From Litorilinea aerophila (GTDB taxonomy: Bacteria; Chloroflexota; Anaerolineae; Caldilineales; Caldilineaceae): 64,000 nucleotides of DNA. The translations under genes and the position numbers were made by a program. The stretch is taken from positions 62,001-126,000 of the forward strand of contig NZ_VIGC02000015.1 of assembly GCF_006569185.2 (NCBI RefSeq). Reading direction: 5' to 3'. Shown piece by piece: positions 36,358 through 45,046 of the stretch (the stretch's first letter is position 1; each line of letters begins with the position of its first letter). The notes beneath the pieces are model-generated. The model did no database searches. It saw only the letters and a program-made list of their open reading frames with translations, and was not told where the DNA came from.

Positions 36358-36654
36358 ATGATCAAGCGTGAACCGGTGAAGAACAGCGACCAGGTAAAAG
36401 TAACCTTCGTGGTTCCCCACGACCCCGCTCAGGGAGCCATCTACGTCGTCGGCGACTTCAACGACTGGGACACCACGGCCAACCGCCTGATCCGACGCAG
36501 CAACAACACCCGCAGCGTGGCCCTGCGCCTGCCCACGGGCCAACGCTTTGCGTTTCGATACTACAGCGAAGATGGTCAGTGGTTCAATGAACCGGACGCC
36601 GACGCCACAGAACCCAACGAATACGGCAGCGTCAACTCCATCCTGCTGACCTGA
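36358..36654 (+). CDS. Stand-alone CBM48-like (isoamylase N-terminal) glycan-binding protein
   Basis: 98 residues. The sequence VKVTFVVPHDPAQGAIYVVG, then DFNDWDTTANRL, RLPTGQRFAFRYY and FNEPDADATEPNEYGS covers a single early-set beta-sandwich of the CBM48/AMPK-beta kind, which binds glycogen or starch. No catalytic domain is attached. The ATG at 36358 has GAGGGAG at 36348-36354. Free CBM48 proteins are usually linked to glycogen metabolism or its control. It lies behind a promoter and a structured leader, and before glycerate kinase, but no glycogen enzyme is in the window. Confidence 0.85.
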   Translation: MIKREPVKNSDQVKVTFVVPHDPAQGAIYVVGDFNDWDTTANRLIRRSNNTRSVALRLPTGQRFAFRYYSEDGQWFNEPDADATEPNEYGSVNSILLT

Positions 36655-36874
36655 AGCACCTGATACAAGGCCCGGCCATCCAACCCAGACCAGGGGGAAA
36701 AATGACTCCCCGGCAAAAAGGGCATTTTTGAACGCAAAGGCGCAAGGGCGGAAAGAAGCGCAGGAGAGAATCACTCGAATCAGCGTTCATCTGCGTGGCT
36801 CAGCGTCCTCATTTGACCTTTGTGCAGTAGAGCCCAAAATAGTCCCGGAAAAACCGGAAAAAGAGGTCACGGCC
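36655..36874. other. Gap containing a dispersed AACGCAAAGG repeat
   Basis: 220 bases before the glycerate kinase gene. It is mostly occupied by the repeat at 36731-36828; no promoter is evident. Confidence 0.6.
36731..36828 (+). repeat. AACGCAAAGGCGCAAGGGCG repeat, copy 1
   Basis: About 98 bases, from AACGCAAAGG through CAGCGTTCATCTGCG to TTTGACCTTTGTGCAGT. A second copy in the same orientation is at 49955-50059. Confidence 0.85.
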
Positions 36875-38233
36875 ATGCCCTTCGATCCCTCTGTATTGCG
36901 CCCCAATCCAGAGCTCCGCGCGACTATCCTGCAGATCCTGGAAGCGGGGCTCAAGGCCGTCGATCCGGCCGCGGCCACCCGGCGATTCCTGCAACGGGAG
37001 GGCCACCGCCTCACCGTGGCCGGCCGCACCTACGACCTGGACCGGTACCGCCACATCTACGTCATCGGCGCGGGCAAAGCCGGCGCGCCCATGGCCCAGG
37101 CTGTGGAAGCGGTGTTGGGGGACAGGCTGACAGGTGGCCTGGTGGTGGTCAAGACCGGCCACGCCGGCCCGACCCACACGGTGGAGCTGGTGGAGGCCAG
37201 CCATCCCCGCCCGGACGAGGCCGGCGTGGAAGCGGGCCGGCGCATCCTGGAGCTGGCCCAATCAGCCGGCGAAGAGGACCTGGTCATCGCGCTGCTTTCG
37301 GGCGGCGGGTCTGCCCTGCTGGTGGCCCCCGCGGAAGGGCTGACCCTGGCCGACATTCAGGCCATGACCGATGCCCTGCTGGCCTGTGGCGCCACCATCA
37401 ACGAGATCAACTGCCTGCGCAAACACTGCAGCGCCGTCAAAGGCGGCCAGCTGGCCCGGGCCGTCTACCCGGCCACCCTGGTCACCCTGGCTTTGAGTGA
37501 TGTGGTGGGCAGTCCCCTAGACGTCATCGCCAGCGGACCCACCGTGCCGGACAGCAGCACCTGGGCCGACGCCTGGGCCATTGTGGAGCGCTACGAGCTG
37601 GCCCAAAAGCTCCCCCGGCCGATCCTGGCCCGGCTGGAGGCCGGTCTGGCCGGCCAGATCCCAGACACGCCCAAGCCCGGTGATGCCGTCTTTGAGCGCT
37701 GCCAGACTGTGGTGGTGGCGGACAACCGCACCGCAGCCCTGGCGGCCCGAGCCCAGGCCCAGGCCTTGGGCTTCCACACCCTCCTGCTCAGCACCTTCGT
37801 GGAAGGGGAAGCGGCCCAGGTGGCCCGGGTGGTGGCCGCGCTGGGCAAGGAGATCCGCGCCAGCGGCGAGCCGGTCCAGCCGCCCGCCTGCCTCATCCTG
37901 GGCGGTGAGACCACCGTCACCCTGGGGCCGGAGCCGGGCCAGGGCGGGCGGAACCAGGAGCTGGCCCTGGCTGCGGCCGTGGCCCTGGCCGGCACCCAGG
38001 GCATCACGGTGGTCTCCCTGGCCACCGACGGCACCGATGGTCCCACCGACAGCGCCGGCGGCCTGGCCGATGGCGCCACCGTGGCCCGGGGCCGCGCCGC
38101 CGGCCTGGACGCGGAGGCCCATCTGCGCCGCCATGATGCCTACCCCTTCCTGGCAGCCACAGATGACCTGTTGCGCTCTGGGCCCACCCAGACCAACGTC
38201 AACGACCTGATCTTTGTTTTTGTCACGGGGTAG
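36875..38233 (+). CDS. Glycerate 2-kinase (GckA/TtuD, MOFRL family)
   Basis: 452 residues. The N-terminal half has YVIGAGKAGAPMAQAVE and LLSGGGSALL; the C-terminal MOFRL half has CLILGGETTVTLG and VSLATDGTDGPTDSAGGLAD, all hallmarks of class II glycerate kinases. The enzyme makes 2-phosphoglycerate from D-glycerate and ATP, as in the serine cycle or sugar-acid breakdown. The start at 36875 follows AGAGG and fits the family. The frame is open upstream, but that part is the dispersed repeat at 36731-36828. Confidence 0.93.
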   Translation: MPFDPSVLRPNPELRATILQILEAGLKAVDPAAATRRFLQREGHRLTVAGRTYDLDRYRHIYVIGAGKAGAPMAQAVEAVLGDRLTGGLVVVKTGHAGPTHTVELVEASHPRPDEAGVEAGRRILELAQSAGEEDLVIALLSGGGSALLVAPAEGLTLADIQAMTDALLACGATINEINCLRKHCSAVKGGQLARAVYPATLVTLALSDVVGSPLDVIASGPTVPDSSTWADAWAIVERYELAQKLPRPILARLEAGLAGQIPDTPKPGDAVFERCQTVVVADNRTAALAARAQAQALGFHTLLLSTFVEGEAAQVARVVAALGKEIRASGEPVQPPACLILGGETTVTLGPEPGQGGRNQELALAAAVALAGTQGITVVSLATDGTDGPTDSAGGLADGATVARGRAAGLDAEAHLRRHDAYPFLAATDDLLRSGPTQTNVNDLIFVFVTG

Positions 38234-38552
38234 CGTCTACAAAAAGGGGAGGTCGGTTCTCGTAGGTGCGGTCTCTGGCCGCACGGTTTCGCCGGGCCCG
38301 GGCGGGTGAAGGGGTAGCCAGGTTTCGTAGGGATGGGACCCCGTGCCCCCCGATGGCGCCGGCGCCCCCCAGATCCGGCCACCTCCGGCGGGCCGGAGAC
38401 CCGCCCTACGTTTCCGTGGCATCCAATCGGGACGGATGGCCCCCCCGTGCCGTAGGTGCGGTCTCTGGCCGCACGGTTTCGCCAGCCCCGGGCGGGTGAA
38501 GGGACGGCGACGGCTGGGGGACGAAAAATTTTTCACCCCCTACGTGTTGCGC
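38234..38552. other. Convergent intergenic region filled with dispersed repeats
   Basis: 319 bases between the glycerate kinase and SbcC stops. Nearly all of it consists of the repeat modules listed at 38261-38500; no gene is recognised. Confidence 0.75.
38261..38500. repeat. Composite dispersed repeat, locus 2
   Basis: A 50-base module (CGTAGGTGCGGTCTCTGGCC...) occurs at 38261-38310 and 38451-38500 with about two changes. Between them, at 38386-38450, is an inverted copy of the module found at 24335-24415. The whole locus is a rearranged, inverted relative of the cluster at 24.3-24.7 kb. Confidence 0.88.
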
Positions 38553-41261
38553 CTACAGGTAGTGGACGGTGCTGGTGCCGTTGACCCGCTCCACCCGGAT
38601 GAGGTGTTGGGTCGCCTGCTCGAAGGTATCGTCGTGGCTGATGACGAAGAGCTGGCGGAAGCCCCGCACCTGGAGGATCTGCTGGGCCAGGGCGGAGCGG
38701 CGGGCCTCGTCCAGGTTGGCGGTAGGCTCGTCGAAGAAGGCCACGTCAATGTTGCTCATCTCCCGCAGCAGGGCCAGGCGCACCGCCAGGGCCGCGCTCA
38801 TCTGCTCGCCGCCGGAAAGTTGGGCAAACTCCCGCTCGTGGCCGTCCACCTCCAGGGTGATGCCGTAGTCCTTGGTCCAGGCCAGGTGGCGGGTGTAGTC
38901 CTGCATGATCTCCCCGAAGATCTGGGCCGCGCCCTCCCCGATCTGGCGCACCAGGGCTTCGGTGATGAATGGCCCCGCTTCCCGCAGCAGTTTGCGCAGC
39001 GTCTCCAGGATCTCCCGCAACCTGGCCAGATGGGCCCGCCGGTCGGCTGCCTCCTGCTGCTGGGCTTCCAACGCGCGCAGTTCCTGAATCTGGGCCTCGT
39101 CGTCCGCCTGCTGTCGGGTCAGCAACTCGATGGCCGTCTGCAGGCTCCCCAGCTCTTGCCGGAGTTCCTGCTCCTCCACGCCCAGGGCTTGAAAGTGCGC
39201 TTCATCGAACTGGCTTTGCACCGCCTGAAGACGGGCAGCCGTGTCCGCCCGCTCTGCCAAAAGGCGCTCTCGGGTTTCTTCCAGCGCCTGGATCTGGGCC
39301 TGGCGTTCCTCCACCTGTTGCGCCAGCCTGCGATTGGCCAATACCACCTCGTATGCGGCCGCGAACGTCCGCAACTGGGCCGCCACTTCTGCCAGGGCGT
39401 CATCCAGACCGGCGAACGCCTGGAGTTGGGCCTCCAGGTCCGCCAGCTCCTGTTGCCGGGCCGCAAGCTGCTCTGACACCGTTGCCAGGTCCCGGGCCAC
39501 CTGATCGGCCCGGGCTGCCTGGGAGGCAGCCACAGCCTGGCGCTGGCGGGGATCGCCCAGGGCCTGCAGCTCTGCCGTCAGGGCTTCCACCTGGTCGGCC
39601 GCCTGGGCCAGTTCAGTCACCCGGGCCTGGGCCGTGGCGACTGCCTCCTGGCCGGCCTGGATCTCCTGTTGCACTTCGGCCAGTTCGGCCGGCCTGGGCA
39701 GGCGTTGGAGGGCTTCCTGGAGCTGGCGCAGCCGGGCCTCCTCGGCCTGAAGCGTTTGCCGGGCGTCCCGCCCCTGCTGCTGCAGCCGGGAATACTCCTG
39801 GCGCAGGCTATCCAGCCGGGCCTGGTTGCGGCTCAGGAGCTGCTCCCGGTGCTCGGGGGTCAGCGGCTGTTCACAGACGGGACAGCGGGCTGTGGAAGCC
39901 TCGGCCAGGGCCTCGTTCTGGCGGCGGATGGGGTCGGCCTCGGCCTGGCAGCGGGCTTGCTCCTGGCGGATCTCATCCAGCTGCTGGCGAAGGGCTTCCA
40001 GCCGGGCCTCCAACTCCCGCCGTTGCTCCTCCAGGGCTTGGGCCTGGGCCAGTTGTTGCTCCAGTGCGGCGGCCCGGGCCTGGAGTCGATGGAGGCGCTC
40101 CGTCTGGCGGTCCACCTCAGCGCGGGCATCCTCCAGGCGAGCCAGTCGCTGTCGGGCGGCTGCCAGGGCTTCCTCCAGGGCGGTCTGCCGGGCGACGGGT
40201 TCCTGCAGGGCGGCCAGGGTGGCCTGGGCCTCGGCGATGGTCTCCTGTTCCTGCTGCAACAGTTGCAGGCGCACCGCCAGCTGGCCGCGGAGATTTTCCA
40301 GCCGGGCACAGCGATCTCGCAGGGCCTGGCGGGCCTGCACCTGGGCTTCCAACTCCTGCTGGTGGGCCTGGGCAGCCAGGTAGCGGTCGTGGTCGGCCTG
40401 GTGAGTCTGCACCAGGGTCCGGGCGGCCTCAGCTTCAGCGTGGGCCTGGCGGGCCCCGGCCAGCTGTTCTTCCACACCCTGCAGGCGTTGCTCCGCCTGG
40501 GCCAGCTGCTGCTGGAGGCCAGTCAGCTCATGGCGCACGGCCTCCAGCCCGGCCCGCTGGGCAACCACCGTTTCCAGCCGGGCCTGGGCCTCCGCCAGGC
40601 GCTGTTGCCGCTGCTGGATCTCCTGGCGCCGTTGGGCCATGGCCTCCGTCAGCGCCGGCAGCCGGGCAAGCTGGCTCTCCAGCCCGGCCAGGGTGACATC
40701 CAACTCGGACATGCGTTGCCCCAGCCGCTGGAGGGGCTCCAGCAGCCGTTCGAAGGTGCGCTGGTACTCTTCCACCCGCAGCAAACGGTCGAAGATGCCC
40801 TTGCGCCTGGCCGGCGTCTCTAGAAAGGCGGCGGTGAAGGTGCCCTGGGAGACGCCCACCGCATCGGCGAAGAGGGACGCCAGGTCGGTGTCCCCTTCCA
40901 CGCCCAGGTGGTGGCGCAGGAAGCTCAGCACGTCGGCCTTTCCCTCGCAGATGCGCGCGTCCAGCTCGGGGTCGTAGAGGTAGTGCTGTCCGCTGCTGCC
41001 ACAGCGCCGGACCACCTGGTAGACGCGCTCGTCCACGTCGCTGCGGAAGGTGACTGTGACGGAGGCGCCTTTGGCGCCCGCCCGAACGAAGTTGCTCTGG
41101 GTATAGGGCAGATAGTCGAAGAGGGCGAAGCCGATGGCTTCCAGGATGGTGCTTTTGCCGGCGCCGTTGTGGCCGACGATGGCATTGACGCCTTCGGCGA
41201 ACTCTACCCGGCAATCTTCGTAGCTCTTGACGTTTTCCAGGTGCAGGGAAAGGATCTGCAT
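38553..41261 (-). CDS. sbcC: SbcC/Rad50-type DNA repair ATPase
   Basis: 902 residues. Walker A is GHNGAGKST (residues 30-38). Two long coiled-coil arms (about 180-450 and 475-740) are joined at a zinc hook CPVC (460-463). The C-terminal lobe has the ABC signature LSGGEQ near 815 and the Walker B/D-loop FFDEPTANLD. With SbcD it forms the nuclease complex that processes DNA ends and hairpins. The SbcD gene ends 6 bases upstream, so both are co-transcribed. The abundance of long palindromes in this genome makes the complex relevant, since SbcCD cleaves them in other bacteria. Confidence 0.95.
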   Translation of the reverse strand: MQILSLHLENVKSYEDCRVEFAEGVNAIVGHNGAGKSTILEAIGFALFDYLPYTQSNFVRAGAKGASVTVTFRSDVDERVYQVVRRCGSSGQHYLYDPELDARICEGKADVLSFLRHHLGVEGDTDLASLFADAVGVSQGTFTAAFLETPARRKGIFDRLLRVEEYQRTFERLLEPLQRLGQRMSELDVTLAGLESQLARLPALTEAMAQRRQEIQQRQQRLAEAQARLETVVAQRAGLEAVRHELTGLQQQLAQAEQRLQGVEEQLAGARQAHAEAEAARTLVQTHQADHDRYLAAQAHQQELEAQVQARQALRDRCARLENLRGQLAVRLQLLQQEQETIAEAQATLAALQEPVARQTALEEALAAARQRLARLEDARAEVDRQTERLHRLQARAAALEQQLAQAQALEEQRRELEARLEALRQQLDEIRQEQARCQAEADPIRRQNEALAEASTARCPVCEQPLTPEHREQLLSRNQARLDSLRQEYSRLQQQGRDARQTLQAEEARLRQLQEALQRLPRPAELAEVQQEIQAGQEAVATAQARVTELAQAADQVEALTAELQALGDPRQRQAVAASQAARADQVARDLATVSEQLAARQQELADLEAQLQAFAGLDDALAEVAAQLRTFAAAYEVVLANRRLAQQVEERQAQIQALEETRERLLAERADTAARLQAVQSQFDEAHFQALGVEEQELRQELGSLQTAIELLTRQQADDEAQIQELRALEAQQQEAADRRAHLARLREILETLRKLLREAGPFITEALVRQIGEGAAQIFGEIMQDYTRHLAWTKDYGITLEVDGHEREFAQLSGGEQMSAALAVRLALLREMSNIDVAFFDEPTANLDEARRSALAQQILQVRGFRQLFVISHDDTFEQATQHLIRVERVNGTSTVHYL

Positions 41262-41267
41262 AGCGGT

Positions 41268-42620
41268 TCAGGCGGGGTCGGGCGTGTCGGCGGCCTGGCC
41301 CTCAGGGGATGGGTCCTTGGGAGAGGGCTCGGCCGCGGGCGATTCGGCGGCCATCGTGTCCAGGAGGCGGACCCGATGCTCCAGTTCGTCCAGCAGCACG
41401 TCGGGATCCACGCCGTCCAGGGCCAGCTGCTTCAGGCTCACGGCCAGCCCTGCCCACGCTTCACTCTGGGGCTGAAAGCGGGCATCCCGGTTCAAGAGAC
41501 CGGCCAGAACCTGCCGCTCCAGCTCGGCCCGTCCCAGCCCTTCGGTCGGCGCCACCCCATACTCGGCCCCGCGGGTGGTATTGCGCAGCAACACTTTCAG
41601 GGGCGAGAGGGTTTCGTGGACCATGGATTCCAGGCGGGCCAGGTCCAGCGCGGCGTGGTCGAAGGGAAGCACGCCGGTGAGCAAGAATTCCACCACCGGC
41701 TGTGGGCTGCCGGGAGTCAGGTCGCGCGCTTTGCGGGCCAGCAGCTCCTGGCAATGGTCCATCAGGGCCTCGGGGGTAGTGTGGAGGTCCGCCTTGACGG
41801 TCAGGCGCAGGAAGGGGCGGCGGGGGTTGGCGCAGAGCCGGGCCTGGTGTTTGGGCCCCTCCGTCTGCTTTGTGTTCACATCCACCAGGTAGTACCCCCG
41901 CTCCGGCCAGGCGGCCTCCGCCACGGAACAGGTCTCCGGGCTGCCGGGGTTGTAGATCCAGTCGTCAAAATCGAAGGGCTTGTGGATGTGCCCCAGGGCC
42001 AGGTAATCCACATGGGGGCGCAGGACGGACCACTGGCGGACGCTGAGGCCACCTGCCTGGTTGGCCAGCACCCCTTCCACGCCGGCGTGGGCCACAAAGA
42101 TGGTGTACTCCACACCGTCAGATGGTGCAGCGGCCAGGGCTTCGGCGTAGCTTTCCACCGCCCGGGCCGTGCTGGCGCCGCAGTAGCCCAGGCCGTAGAC
42201 CCGCACCCCCGGCACCGGGTCGAAGTAGGCGCCGTGGCGGCTGGTATAGGGCTTCAGCCGGACGGCTCCCTCGCTGAATTCGGGTGTGAGCAGGATCAGG
42301 AGCTCCCGGAGGGCAAGGAACTCCATCCAGCCGATGTGCTCCTGGAAATAGGCCCGCTCGTGGTTTCCCTCCACAGCAATACACGGGATATTGGCAGCGG
42401 CCAGCCGTTCCAACCCGCGCATGGCCTGGTTCAGGGTGAGGGCATCGATGGCGCGCTTCTGGAAGAGGTCGCCGGCGAGGATGACGAAGTCCACCTCTTC
42501 GGCCACAGCCGTATCGATGATGGAGAAGAAGGCCCGGGCGAAGTCGTTGTAGCGATCCCGGCTGTTGTACTGCCAGTAGCCCAGGTGACAGTCGGCAAAG
42601 TGGAGAAAGCGGGTCTGCAT
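41268..42620 (-). CDS. sbcD: SbcD/Mre11-type exonuclease
   Basis: 450 residues. The phosphoesterase motifs are in order: FLHFADCHLGYW (motif I), VILAGDLFQKRAID (II), AVEGNHERAYF (III), then FVAHAGVEG and LALGHIHKPFDF. The C-terminal 150 residues form the capping and SbcC-binding region, ending in an acidic/Pro tail. The start is the ATG at 42620, which matches the family N-terminus; longer in-frame readings run into the upstream membrane-protein gene. It is the manganese nuclease subunit partner of SbcC. Confidence 0.94.
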   Translation of the reverse strand: MQTRFLHFADCHLGYWQYNSRDRYNDFARAFFSIIDTAVAEEVDFVILAGDLFQKRAIDALTLNQAMRGLERLAAANIPCIAVEGNHERAYFQEHIGWMEFLALRELLILLTPEFSEGAVRLKPYTSRHGAYFDPVPGVRVYGLGYCGASTARAVESYAEALAAAPSDGVEYTIFVAHAGVEGVLANQAGGLSVRQWSVLRPHVDYLALGHIHKPFDFDDWIYNPGSPETCSVAEAAWPERGYYLVDVNTKQTEGPKHQARLCANPRRPFLRLTVKADLHTTPEALMDHCQELLARKARDLTPGSPQPVVEFLLTGVLPFDHAALDLARLESMVHETLSPLKVLLRNTTRGAEYGVAPTEGLGRAELERQVLAGLLNRDARFQPQSEAWAGLAVSLKQLALDGVDPDVLLDELEHRVRLLDTMAAESPAAEPSPKDPSPEGQAADTPDPA

Positions 42621-42631
42621 AGCTGGTGCGT

Positions 42632-42985
42632 CTAGTCCTCGTCTACCAGAACGATGCTCAGGACCGTGCTCACCACACTGATGACGATGCCGCCCAGCAG
42701 CGCCGGCACGAATCCCTGGACCACAAAACGCCCGCCGGAGAGGTAGCTGGTCAGCATCAACATCAGGGCGTTGACCACAAAGGTAAAGAGGCCCAGGGTG
42801 AGCAGGTAGAAGGGACAGGTGAACAGGGCCACGATAGGTTTGATGAGGGCGTTGACCAGGCCGAAGATCAGGGCCACGATCAACAGGCTGACGGCGTCGC
42901 TTTCCACAGCGATGCCGCTGACCAGGCGAGCCGCCACCCACAGGGCCGCCGCATTGATGACGAGCCGGAGGACCAGACGGGACAT
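42632..42985 (-). CDS. Small four-helix membrane protein, phage holin family IV type
   Basis: 117 residues with four hydrophobic segments. LIVALIFGLVNALIKPIVAL followed by FYLLTLGLFTFVVNALML is the signature of the so-called phage holin superfamily IV (PF04020), a widespread chromosomal membrane protein of unknown role. The ATG at 42985 follows GGAAGGAG. It lies 11 bases before SbcD but is probably only co-transcribed. It is not evidence of a prophage. Confidence 0.88.
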   Translation of the reverse strand: MSRLVLRLVINAAALWVAARLVSGIAVESDAVSLLIVALIFGLVNALIKPIVALFTCPFYLLTLGLFTFVVNALMLMLTSYLSGGRFVVQGFVPALLGGIVISVVSTVLSIVLVDED

Positions 42986-43111
42986 GGGATGACTCCTTCC
43001 ATAGGCCGCAGCAGGGCAACCACGTTGAACTGACTTGGGCCATGGCGCCAAAGGCAGCGCGCCAGGGCTGCGCATGTTCGTACAGCGATGTAACCGGCCA
43101 TCCCGGCTCGT

Positions 43112-44158
43112 CTAGGGAGCGGATGGGGCCGATGGGGTGATCGGCGCCCCGTCGATGCGGCGCCGCATGGTGAGCAGGGTCTGCTGGCGTCGAAAGCCAA
43201 AGCTTTCACAGACGGCCAGGGCCGCCTCGTGCTCCTTGTTCAGGCTGATCTTCACCGGCCATTTGGGATAGGCCTGCAGGGTGGCCAGGGCCCATTGGAG
43301 CATGGGCTGTTCGTAGCGGCCATAGTTTTCCGGCCGGGCCCACAGGTTGATGGTATGGGTCCCGCGCCACCGTTGGGCGGTCAGGATCAGGGCCGCCTCA
43401 AAGCGGCGGGTGGTCTGGATGGAGCGCCGATAGATGCGTTGGCGGCCCAGGGTTCGCCACAGCCACTCCAGGAACAGTTGCTCCAGGTTGGGCTGGAAGT
43501 CGCTACGGCGCAGGGCACGCCACCACTGGGCCTGACCGTTGAGCTGATGGCTGGCCAGCTCGAAAAGGGGTTGCCAGTGATGGGCGGAAAACGCGCGGAA
43601 GTTGGGAATTGGCTCCGGGAAGGGAACCGGCGGCACCCGGTCCAGGCGGAGTTCCACCGTACCGCCCACCTCCTCGAAGCCCAGGTGTTCGTAGAGGGTG
43701 CGGGCCACCTGGTTTTGTTCATACACCTGAAGGACGGCCCACTGGCCACCGCACTCGGCGATGTGGTCCAGGGCCCGCTGCATGAGTCTGCGGGCAATCC
43801 CGCGGCCACGGAATTGGGGCGAGACGGCCACGTTGGCGATCTGCCATCGGTTGCCGTAGCGGTCGGCCCGCTGCACGGTGACGTTGCCCACGATCCGGCC
43901 CCTCTCCAGCCAGACGAAGCCGCCGAAGAGGTCGTCGAACTCGCCCGTGCTGCGGCTCAGGAGCTTCAGCAGGCCACTCACATGGCTCATGATGCGCATC
44001 TCGCGCAGGGCCGCCAGCCCCCGGGGATCCAGCTCGTCGGTGAAGGCGTCGGCAATCAGCTCGGCCACGGGGCGCAGGTCCCGGCCGATGTCGAAGGGAC
44101 GAATGCCCGTCTGGAGCTCCTTTTGGAAACAGCCGGGGGCAGCGTTGATGGCCGTCAT
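43112..44158 (-). CDS. GNAT acetyltransferase, two-domain
   Basis: 348 residues. The first half is a clear GNAT domain with the acetyl-CoA loop VAVSPQFRGRGIARRLMQ near 110-127 and QNQVARTLYEHLGFEEVG. The second half (about 215-345) looks like a degenerate second GNAT fold, ending in NKEHEAALAVCESFGFRRQQ. The substrate is unknown. It lies downstream of grpE on the same strand, with a GC hairpin at the grpE stop between them. Confidence 0.85.
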   Translation of the reverse strand: MTAINAAPGCFQKELQTGIRPFDIGRDLRPVAELIADAFTDELDPRGLAALREMRIMSHVSGLLKLLSRSTGEFDDLFGGFVWLERGRIVGNVTVQRADRYGNRWQIANVAVSPQFRGRGIARRLMQRALDHIAECGGQWAVLQVYEQNQVARTLYEHLGFEEVGGTVELRLDRVPPVPFPEPIPNFRAFSAHHWQPLFELASHQLNGQAQWWRALRRSDFQPNLEQLFLEWLWRTLGRQRIYRRSIQTTRRFEAALILTAQRWRGTHTINLWARPENYGRYEQPMLQWALATLQAYPKWPVKISLNKEHEAALAVCESFGFRRQQTLLTMRRRIDGAPITPSAPSAP

Positions 44159-44219
44159 ATCATATCCGTCAAGAAAATCTGCTCTGAACCAGGATAGTGG
44201 CCCGCCCTCTGGGGGAACG

Positions 44220-44241
44220 GACGCCGGAGTGTGCCGGCGTC
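44220..44241 (-). terminator. GC hairpin at the end of grpE
   Basis: GACGCCGG-N6-CCGGCGTC overlaps the grpE stop codon. No T-run follows on the minus strand, so it is at best a weak terminator. Confidence 0.4.
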
Positions 44242-45046
44242 AGGCAGCCACCCGCACCAGCGCTGGCCGCAAGACCCGGCCCTTGTACTCATAGCCGGCC
44301 CGGACGACCTCGATAATGTGGCCACTCTCCACGGTGTCCGAGGGCTCGCTGCTGATGGCCTCGTGACGGTTGGGATCAAAGGGGCCGCCATCGGCCACCA
44401 CGGTGACCCCCTCATCCTGCAGGATGGAGAGCAGCTTCTTTTGAATCTGGCGGAAGCCTTCCAGCCACGCCTGTTGGGCTTCGACCGTGGCCGCCTGCCC
44501 ACCCTCCAGGGTAGCGGATGCGTTCTGGAAGGCCAGGTCGAAGTCGTCCAGAATGGGCAGGAGGCGCTTGATCAGGTTGGCGTTGGCCCGTTCGATCTCG
44601 TCGGCCAGCTGCTTTTCCTGGCGACGGCGGCTGTTCTGGAATTCTGCCACCGTCCGCTGCAACTGGTCCAGATACTCGTCGGCCCGGGCCTGGACGGTGG
44701 CCAGCTCTTCCCGCAGGCGCGCCACTTCGTCCCCTTCCGCTTCGGCGGAGGTGCCGTCGGAGCCGATGGTGGACTCGGCCACAGGCGCAGGGAGGGCCTC
44801 TTCGCCTTCCCCTTCACGCCCCTGGACCTGGGCCTCCTCCTGGCCGAGGCCGTTCCCCCCCGCGGAAGCCTCCGACGGGGCATTGCCCTGTGCCATGGGC
44901 TCTTCGGCCCCTGGGGCACCAGCCGTCGGCTTGCCGTTCTCGTTCTGTTCTGTCCAGTTTTTCTCTGCCATATTTTGTCCGGTCATCTTTTCGTTTGTTT
45001 GATAATTGCCCGTCTGGTTCCTGGTGTCCATGTCCATCCCATCCAT
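44240..45046 (-). CDS. grpE: GrpE, DnaK nucleotide exchange factor
   Basis: About 268 residues. An acidic Gly/Glu/Ala-rich disordered N-terminus of about 95 residues is followed by the GrpE coiled coil (LREELATVQARADEYLDQLQ) and the conserved core NLIKRLLPILDDFDLAFQN, with the beta wing VVADGGPFDPNRHEAISS and GYEYKGRVLRPALVRVA. GrpE releases ADP from DnaK. Several Met codons lie near the start; I prefer 45046 because GGAG lies nine bases before it. It follows hrcA and is under the CIRCE promoter unless it has its own. DnaK and DnaJ are not in the window. Confidence 0.94.
   Translation of the reverse strand: MDGMDMDTRNQTGNYQTNEKMTGQNMAEKNWTEQNENGKPTAGAPGAEEPMAQGNAPSEASAGGNGLGQEEAQVQGREGEGEEALPAPVAESTIGSDGTSAEAEGDEVARLREELATVQARADEYLDQLQRTVAEFQNSRRRQEKQLADEIERANANLIKRLLPILDDFDLAFQNASATLEGGQAATVEAQQAWLEGFRQIQKKLLSILQDEGVTVVADGGPFDPNRHEAISSEPSDTVESGHIIEVVRAGYEYKGRVLRPALVRVAA

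Noticed and set aside
39000-40700. Long Pro/Gly-rich plus-strand frame (about 575 codons)
   Set aside because: Mirror of the SbcC coiled coils, whose Gln/Glu/Ala/Leu repeats give a Pro/Gly/Ala/Arg-rich complement.
42632-42985. Prophage holin
   Set aside because: The family name is misleading. It is a common chromosomal membrane protein and no other phage gene is nearby.
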